This document shows positions 29,498 through 35,091 of a stretch of 35,091 nucleotides of DNA, piece after piece. Made by a program: the position numbers and the translations under genes. Numbering within the stretch: the stretch's first letter is position 1; the number at the start of each line of letters is the position of its first letter. Source of the stretch: Chara braunii (lineage: Eukaryota > Streptophyta > Charophyceae > Charales > Characeae); the NCBI GenBank assembly GCA_003427395.1, contig BFEA01000985.1, positions 216,599-251,689 on the forward strand, written 5' to 3'. The notes under the pieces were generated by a model that was not told the origin of the DNA, searched no databases, and saw only the letters and a list, made by a program, of their open reading frames with translations.

Positions 29498-30105
29498 CTG
29501 GCGTCTGCTGGCAGAAGTCTTAGAGCTCCTCTCCCAACAATGGGGGGCTTGTCTCGATCTCAGGACGAATCTTGGGGTTGCGATAATGATTCAGGCGCTT
29601 CTGAATAAGAGAGAATGAAGTCGGAGTTTTGGCACGATATTCTGTCGGCATGGCAAAACTGCAAACCAGACCAAGTGGCAGTACCGACCTCAAGAAGGGA
29701 AGTGCTGAGCCAGTATTTGCTTGCGAACCCGCGACTACTCACCCATGCTGGAGTCCCATTTAGCACTTCCACACTCACTGAGTCCCTTGCTGCTTCCAGC
29801 ATCAAATGGATTCAGAGGGGGGTGTCCACGGTAAGTGACTTGTGGGATGAGACGACTGGACAGTGAAGGACATTAGATGAGATCAGGAATAACTTAAAGG
29901 TGGGAAGGCTCGCACAACAGGAGGAGGAAAGAGTGCTCGAGCTCAGAAATGCAGTCCCACCAGACTGGGTCTCGCTGCTGAGTCCAGAATTTGTCCCTGG
30001 TGTTGGGACCCAGTACAAACGGCAGGAGGGGGAGGAAACAGTGTTTTTGAAACTAGAAAAAAGTTGGGACGGAGGCAAAAAAAAAAAAAAGGATCTTTTG
30101 GGTTG
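29498..30105 (+). pseudogene. LINE ORF2 segment between RT and C-terminal domain
   Basis: The segment starts in one frame (LAEVLELLSQQWGACLDL) and shifts near 29590 to FWHDILSAWQNCKPDQ, then SRREVLSQYLLANPRLLT, AGVPFSTSTLTESL and GVSTVSDLWDE. A TGA at 29864 interrupts the frame, which continues as LDEIRNNLKVGRLAQQEEE up to 30105. The FW-x-IL-AW, P-x-L-N-P and GV-x-x-V-x-DLWD pattern is that of plant LINE proteins downstream of the RT (compare FxDxxxWxxL in that family). The U2 retrocopy sits inside this LINE sequence. Confidence 0.62.
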
Positions 30106-30808
30106 ACTATTCCAGGGGCTGCATGTTTCCATATTTTCTAATTTTGACCTATCATCAAAGGCCGTCCCTTATATTATTTATAAGAAACATAAGGGTGAAA
30201 AAAGAAAAAAGAAAAAAAAAAGGGACGAAGGAGTCCCGGGCAAATGCAATTTGTCTGTTGGCGAAAGAGCAGTAATAATGGATGGGCCTTCGAGAGTTAA
30301 CCTGCTAGTACACGGCCCCAGCCTTGCAGAAAGTTTTTGTCGCCACAAGCAAAACTCGGACTCGGAGGCCCGCCGTTGAAAAAAAAAAGATCGGCGGCCT
30401 CCGAAGTGCTGCGAAGTGCTGTGGGTTTCATGCTGACACCCGCGGCCCGATATGTGGTGTGCAGGTGCCTTAAGGAAGGTGGGTGGGAATTACCCCACTA
30501 ATCTTGGGTTGGCAAACCTACTAGAAGAGATCATAGTTCTGCCAGCTGAACAGGGAGAGGACAGGCGCAGTAGTAACCAGATGGCAAACTAGTGGGCTGG
30601 CTATGGGGCACACCATGCAAGGAACTCACTCCTCACTCACTCAGGCTGGCTGGATCAAACCAGATGGGGGTGGAGCCAGGGTAAAAGGAAGTTATCTGGG
30701 AGAATGGAGAATGGAGAACCAGGAGGGTGTTATGCAGAAGGAACGACGCAGGAAGGATTCCGAAGCAAAAAGATTTTGGCCAAGGACTAATGGAGAGAAC
30801 CAGGTGCA
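30106..30808. other. No gene recognised
   Basis: It contains purine-rich A/G runs (30190-30235) and a direct GTGCTGCGAAGTGCTG duplication near 30405. It may be the 3' part of the LINE above, beyond recognition. Confidence 0.4.
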
Positions 30809-30907
30809 CCTACGGTCTTCCCCCGAACACAACGCACCCTCATTTTGGCTGCATCTGGCCGGAAAGATAGCTTGTATACTTTCATTTGCAGGGTGCGTTA
30901 TGTGGGA
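30809..30907. mobile_element. Short foldback related to the element at 13106
   Basis: The left part CGGTCTTCCCCCGAACACAACGCACCCT matches the ends of the element at 13106-13563. AGGGTGCGTTATGTGGG at about 30891-30907 forms the opposite arm with AACGCACCCT. About 100 bp, no gene. Confidence 0.5.
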
Positions 30908-31756
30908 GCAGTTGATAAGATTACCGTCCCAAAAAACGGGCTTCTTTGCTTTGGTTGCAATCTCATCAGGCAGTCCCAGTGGGACAGGTGGCTGCGTAAG
31001 ATAGGGATGAACGTAAAGCAAAGCCTGTGACCGGTTCAGTTCAATGGGTGTTCGAGACTCTGCATCATTTATGGTGGGCGTCCCCGAACTCTCGCAGATG
31101 GTGGGACTGCAGGTTCGCCCACTGGAAATTCTGGTCCGGTTCGAGATGATCCGGAAGGTCCGATTAGAGATGATTTTGCAGGAGAAGGTTGGGCTCTGCT
31201 AGGCACGATACCAGAAGGTACGTACGGCTGCGGATAGAGGATGGCGGCAGGGAGAAGGAGTAGGAGGGAAGGTCTCAGGGGAGAATAGATTAGTTTTCTC
31301 TAGCTGGTGGGACAAGTGGAACAGGTAGGGGAAGGGGTTTCTGGGCGAGGATTTGTCATCCTGACATCCTCATCTCAGGTTCAGTTAGATAGACGCCGAG
31401 CGATGGACACACTCTCTTTCGGGTTTGTGTGGTTTCAGGCCTTGTGAATGTTTTGTTTGAAGTAAATTCTGGTTTGTGCGGCTTTTTGTTGGGCCTCGTG
31501 GGGTCGTGTTTTTATGAACCAGGACACTACCCGTAGGTTCAGCTCAGGTCACACACAGTAAAAATTGTAGGCCATTCGAGGGAGGAGGGAGGAGAGTGTC
31601 ACCAGAGCAAGTGGAACAAGAGTTTCCTCTTTTTTTTTTTTTTTTGGTGGAACAAGAGTTTCCAAACTCGAACCAATCGAATTGATTGGTGTCAGGCCGT
31701 ACAAGGCCTGTGAAGGGGAGTAGATCAGGAGAGAGGGGAGGTGGTAGTCTGAGGTA
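30908..31756. other. No gene recognised
   Basis: A + strand frame around 31050-31220 has a Gly/Pro/Asp-rich make-up (RPRTLADGGTAGSPTGNSG) without a family match. A T run lies at 31629-31646. Confidence 0.35.
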
Positions 31757-31785
31757 GGATATAAAGGATATAAAGGATATAAAGG
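31757..31785. repeat. (GGATATAAA)3 short tandem repeat
   Basis: Three exact 9-base units. Confidence 0.9.
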
Positions 31786-31873
31786 AGGACGGTAAGACAG
31801 GCAGTTGGACAATATGACAACGACATGGCTGATAGACAGTACTTGGAAGCAGACTTAAAAGTTAACAGGGTAA

Positions 31874-32769
31874 GGGGCTCGTTCAACACTCCTCGGGCCG
31901 TCCTCGGGCCCCGAGGATGATTCCTTGGAGTCGCCCGAGGAAATTCCCGCCTTCGTTCCACTCATCCTCGGAGTCGTCCCCCGAGGACGATTCCTCGGGG
32001 CTCCCGCGGCCAGATTTATATATCCACAAGTGGACGCGGGGGGGCGGGTGAGGGTGGTCCAGCGAGTTGTGTCCGTGCGGACGGCGTTGGTCCACCTCTG
32101 TTGGTCGTCGTGAATTCGAATCAATGCGGGAAACCAAAAAAAAAAAAAAAGAATACAAAAAAGGGGCCATTGGAAATGGCGCGCACGGCCACAGTTCAAA
32201 ATTCAAAATTCGAAATCTTGCTCTGCGATTGGCGGCGCGTGATGGACGTACGTTGGGAGAATTCCCGCGGCGTAGCTTCGGTCACGAACGGCAGTGTGTC
32301 ATTCGGAGAGACTGTGCCGCCTGAAATATTCGTATCTGCCGACCGTTGGGAGAATTCCCGCAGCGGCGCAGCGTGCCAAACGCGATGACGCGAGACGGCA
32401 CCTTCTGGACGTCGGGGATGCCGGTAGGCCGCAAACGGTAACCGTTGGGGATGAACCCCGTGAAGCCGAACGTTGGCGGCCCAACATGACCGTGTAGACG
32501 CAGGCAGGACCACCAATGGACCAGACGGGATCGAAAAATGTCGTCGAGGGAGCTGCCGTCGACGCCCCGATTCTTCCGGATGCTCGACCTCCAAGGGACC
32601 TCGGGAGGTCCCTTGGGAAAATCGCCAAAATGGCTGTAGCCCTGAGGAATCCCCGAGGAATCCCCGAGGAAATGTTTTCACATCTTCTTTTCCAAATCTT
32701 CCCCGAGGATGAGTGGAACGACGATTTCCTTGGGGAATTTCGGGCCCCGAGGAGTGTCGAATGAGCCCC
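31874..32769. mobile_element. Harbinger-like non-autonomous element, GGGGCTC ends, TAA duplication
   Basis: The left end GGGGCTCGTTCAACACTCCT and the reversed right end GGGGCTCATTCGACACTCCT differ at two of 20 positions. TAA flanks both sides (31871-31873, 32770-32772). Length 896 bp. The interior has CCCGAGGA-rich inverted stretches near both ends, a TTCAAAATTCAAAATTCGAA run and the palindrome CCAAGGGACCTCGGGAGGTC at 32590. The end sequence shares ACACTCCT with the element at 25547, so they are one superfamily. A 161-codon - strand frame (32681-32196) has no transposase motif. Confidence 0.8.
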
Positions 32770-33086
32770 TAATAAGATTCTCCAGCCCTGATGGCTGTAA
32801 AAAAAGGGGGAGAAAAAAAAAGGAAAAAAAATAATAATAAAAAAAAATAAAATAAAAAATAAAGCCCTGATGGGTGTAAGCGAAACTGGCTAATGCTGCT
32901 GGAATAACTCCGGGTTGAATTGTGTGGTCCCCCACCTCAAGTTCTTTATCGTAATGAAAATTATGAAATGCATGGTCATTTACAACCAAAAAAAAAAACA
33001 AAAAAAAACCAACTCTTTTTTCCCTTTCTTTCAGCTTTTTTTTTGAAGAAATTTTAACTTTCAAGTCAACCTTTGACTTTATTGTT

Positions 33087-33199
33087 GAAATTGTGTGAGT
33101 TAAATTTTGTTTTCTTCTTTGAGCTGTGAAGCTGAGTGAGTATTCAATTCACAGCTTCACAGCTCAAAGAAGGAAACAAAATTTAACTCACACAATTTC
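33087..33199. repeat. Long near-perfect hairpin, 48-bp arms
   Basis: Arms 33087-33134 and 33152-33199 pair at 47 of 48 positions (the odd pair would be a G-U in RNA) around a 17-base loop. Arms start GAAATTGTGTGAGTTAAATT. No flanking duplication was identified. It could be a very young foldback element or the source of a hairpin RNA. Confidence 0.93.
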
Positions 33200-33254
33200 A
33201 CAGCTCCTGGCATTTTTTTTTTGCAGAATTGCAGCAAGTACGGGTGAAACACGG

Positions 33255-33735
33255 GGCCTCGCTGCACCAGTCACCAAATGCAGAAAAGACAAAAAAAAAT
33301 GGAGGTGTATCTTTCCATGTTCTTGCGGCAGATTCATTCTCAGTTTTCACATTTGGCGAGTTGTGCAGCCAGGTGATGGCATATTGAGATTCTGTCTGGA
33401 AGCCATATCCTTATGAAAACCACCCTTTTTTTTTTTTTTTTTTTTTTTTTTGAAACCCCCCCCCATGTATTCCTGCCACCTGCGGCATGTGCCAAACAAC
33501 ATCTTTCTTGCGGCACCACTCACCATATGCAGAGAAAACAAAAAAAATATGGCGGTGTATCTTTCCACGTTCTTGAGGCAGATTCATTCTCGGTTTGCAC
33601 ATTCGGTGAATGTTGCGCCGAGGGCCATGACATAACTGAGATTCTGTCTGGAAGCCATATCCTTATGAAAAACCACCTTTTTCCCCCCCTCATGTATTCC
33701 TGCAACCTGGGCTATGTGCCAAACAACAACTTTCT
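33255..33735. repeat. Tandem duplication, period about 250 bp, two units
   Basis: GGAGGTGTATCTTTCCA at 33301 recurs as GGCGGTGTATCTTTCCA at 33551. GATTCTGTCTGGAAGCCATA, CCTTATGAAAA-CCACC and CATGTATTCCTGC-ACCTG repeat at the same spacing. Within each unit GGC-CTGCACCA-TCACCA and the later TTGGCGAGTTGTGCAGCC-type run form inverted arms, so each unit seems to include a small MITE. T and C runs at 33425-33468 interrupt unit 1. Confidence 0.85.
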
Positions 33736-33737
33736 CA

Positions 33738-33857
33738 GGGCATACTCACACTAGGATTTTTTGACTTATTTATGGATGTAATTGCGGTCAGATGCATCCA
33801 GGTATGGCCGTAAATGTGGCCAGATACATTTAAGATATAGCTGGTTTGAGTATGCCC
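33738..33857. mobile_element. 120-bp MITE with TCA duplication
   Basis: Ends GGGCATACTCA and TGAGTATGCCC are perfect inverses, flanked by TCA on both sides (33735-33737 and 33858-33860). It is the shortest complete relative of the 24946-25352 element (GGGCATACTAACACTGG end). No coding capacity. Confidence 0.88.
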
Positions 33858-33865
33858 TCAGAAAT

Positions 33866-34061
33866 GTGAGAGACCAACGGGGCTAGCTCAGTTGGTACAC
33901 CCAGCAACTGTTGAAATATGAATCACACCCAAGTTCGAATCCAGATAAAATCAGATGACCAGAATCAAATCATTCTGAATTACCTGGGGCCTATGATATC
34001 TCAAGGCCGTCACTCTTTGAAAAAAAAAAAAAAAAAAAAAAAAAAAACGTGAGAGATCCAA
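33866..34061 (+). mobile_element. tRNA-derived SINE with poly(A) and target duplication
   Basis: The head GGGGCTAGCTCAGTTGGTAC (33879) contains a tRNA A box, and AAGTTCGAATCC near 33933 is a B box, the spacing of a Pol III internal promoter. A tRNA-unrelated body of about 75 bp follows, then 28 A (34020-34047). GTGAGAGACCAA before and GTGAGAGATCCAA after form a near-perfect target duplication. It inserted 5 bases from the MITE end at 33857-33860. Confidence 0.88.
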
Positions 34062-34139
34062 GTTCACTGGTGGTGGTTTGTCCGTCCGACTCCGATGTGA
34101 TTTGTTCCCGTCCTCCTTCAAATAGAAGACATGGTCATT

Positions 34140-34735
34140 GGGCCTCGCTGCACTACGCTAGACACATGAAAATTTTCAAGAGTTCGTCTAGCGCTGTCAG
34201 ACTCCTGGATTGGCATCAAGTGCTGTCGTCGCTGCACTTACTTTGGACTCTCGACTCTCATGAGCATTCTTGACTGTAGGACAAAACTGAACAGACACTA
34301 CACGACAGGCAGTGGCGCTTTGTCCATCGAGACTGGAGGCCAACTCTCTTGAATTTGCAAACCGCATGGAGGGTCCGTTCGGCCTCGTTTGAAAAAAAAC
34401 GCCCCTGCAGGCGGGAACTGTGGAAGCTTCAAGAGCTCGTCCGATGGGCCGTTTCTGCCACCTCTTGAAGCGCCAGACCAAGAGCACTTTTCCACAGTTA
34501 GTGCGGAGGTGACTCACTCTCGACGTTTTCGAGACTCTGAGCGAATCTGACAGCTCTTGAATGGAATTTCAGGACGCGGCATCAAGAGTTAGTGCAGTGG
34601 TGATGAACTCTTGATTTCTCAAGATTCAGGAGTCGTGCAGCTCTTGAATGGAATTTCAGGACGCGGCATCAAGAGTTAGTGCAGCGGTGATGAACTCTTG
34701 ATTTCTCAAGATTCAGGAGAGGTGCAGCGAGGCCC
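34140..34735. mobile_element. MITE, 14-bp perfect GGGCCTCGCTGCAC ends
   Basis: The ends are exact inverses, flanked by ATT on both sides (34137-34139, 34736-34738). Length 596 bp. The interior is full of CTCTTGA / TCAAGAG runs on both strands and an 87-bp tandem duplication. No gene. A related GGGGCCTCGCTGCACCAG start occurs at 33254. Confidence 0.75.
34551..34724. repeat. 87-bp tandem repeat, two copies
   Basis: CAGCTCTTGAATGGAATTTC begins at 34551 and 34638. The units are nearly identical (for example GCAGTGGTG against GCAGCGGTG), so the duplication is young. Confidence 0.92.
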
Positions 34736-34989
34736 ATTATCCGCGCTATGTCTCGCGCCTTTACAAGTGACAAGGGGACACTCTTATCTCCATCACATTG
34801 GCATCATAAAAAAATGGCTGTATGTGGCTTGAAAATTGCATCCAATACATTTGATGTTCATGTTTGATGGTGGTGATGCAGTCAACGCTAGAGGCAAAAA
34901 AATTCGGAAAACTGAGAATACGCTTCGGCGTTATCTCTTCTAAGTTCTCACTGCTGGAGACATGAGGACTGTCAGCACCCGAATAGAAC

Positions 34990-35055
34990 GTACAGTCATT
35001 ATTGCTGTATCTAGACTCAAAGTTGCCCCAGATACAGCAATAACGACGACTGTAC
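34990..35055. repeat. Inverted repeat hairpin
   Basis: GTACAGTCATTATTGCTGTATCT (34990-35012) pairs with AGATACAGCAATAACGACGACTGTAC (35030-35055) except for a small bulge, around a 17-base loop. A reverse-oriented relative is at 28888. Confidence 0.85.
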
Positions 35056-35058
35056 AAA

Positions 35059-35091
35059 GGAAGGAAGGAAGGAAGGAAGGAAGGAAGGAAG
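35059..35091. repeat. (GGAA)n microsatellite at the window edge
   Basis: AAGG units run to the last base, a usual place for a short-read assembly to end. Confidence 0.95.

Noticed and set aside
33879-33945. Functional tRNA gene
   Set aside because: A and B boxes are present, but the anticodon and acceptor arms do not pair properly, and the unit has a body, poly(A) tail and target duplication of a SINE.
9745-34724. Common origin of the two 87-bp tandem repeats (9745 and 34551)
   Set aside because: The unit sequences are unrelated. The shared period is coincidence.
34551-34724. CRISPR-like array
   Set aside because: Only two long adjacent units without spacers, inside a MITE, in eukaryotic DNA.

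Overview
The window looks like nuclear DNA of a eukaryote of the green lineage that is packed with decayed mobile elements. I found no intact host gene. Pointers to a plant or streptophyte alga are a 70-bp piece that matches, from memory, plant-type mitochondrial small-subunit rRNA; LTR-element primer sites for initiator tRNA-Met; and retroelement gag proteins of a style I associate with charophyte (Chara-like) genomes. The species call is inference. An 80-bp run of N (19516-19595) and a microsatellite at the right edge suggest a draft scaffold.

Layout. 1-1010: T-rich and tRNA-like sequence. 1011-9043: a large degraded element with a DIRS/PAT-type reverse transcriptase and RNase H on the + strand (about 5455-7160), a tyrosine-recombinase-like frame on the OPPOSITE strand (about 8615-7867), and a diverged direct repeat at both ends (1011-1150 and 8903-9043). 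This resembles the Kangaroo/PAT group of tyrosine-recombinase retrotransposons known from green algae. 9396-12550: an LTR-retrotransposon gag on the - strand (four in-frame stops, a threefold 87-bp internal repeat) with a mutated primer-binding site at 12538. 13106-13563: a terminal-inverted-repeat element. 14067-14978: a coiled-coil gag-like frame on +. 16512-16878: another gag remnant with a broken zinc knuckle. 16879-16948: the mitochondrial rRNA fragment, sitting exactly where that gag meets a third gag on the - strand (17294-16949), which has its own primer site (17471) and probable LTR.

19596-24470 and 29498-30105: at least five pieces of non-LTR (LINE) elements. Three end in poly(A) and share a 3' tail with a repeated small hairpin (GCTGGA-loop-TCCAGC, six copies). 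24946-35055: a dense set of short terminal-inverted-repeat elements, most starting GGGC and flanked by 3-bp duplications (TAA, TGA, TCA), as in PIF/Harbinger elements. Among them lie a U2 snRNA retropseudogene with a perfect 13-bp target duplication, a tRNA-derived SINE with target duplication, a 48-bp-arm hairpin, two tandem-duplicated segments and a G-quadruplex-prone GGGTCC repeat.

Nothing here works as an operon. The connections are between mobile elements: LINE-type machinery probably made the SINE and U2 copies, and the small inverted-repeat elements probably depended on a transposase encoded elsewhere. The most notable item is the DIRS/PAT-type element with its reversed recombinase.
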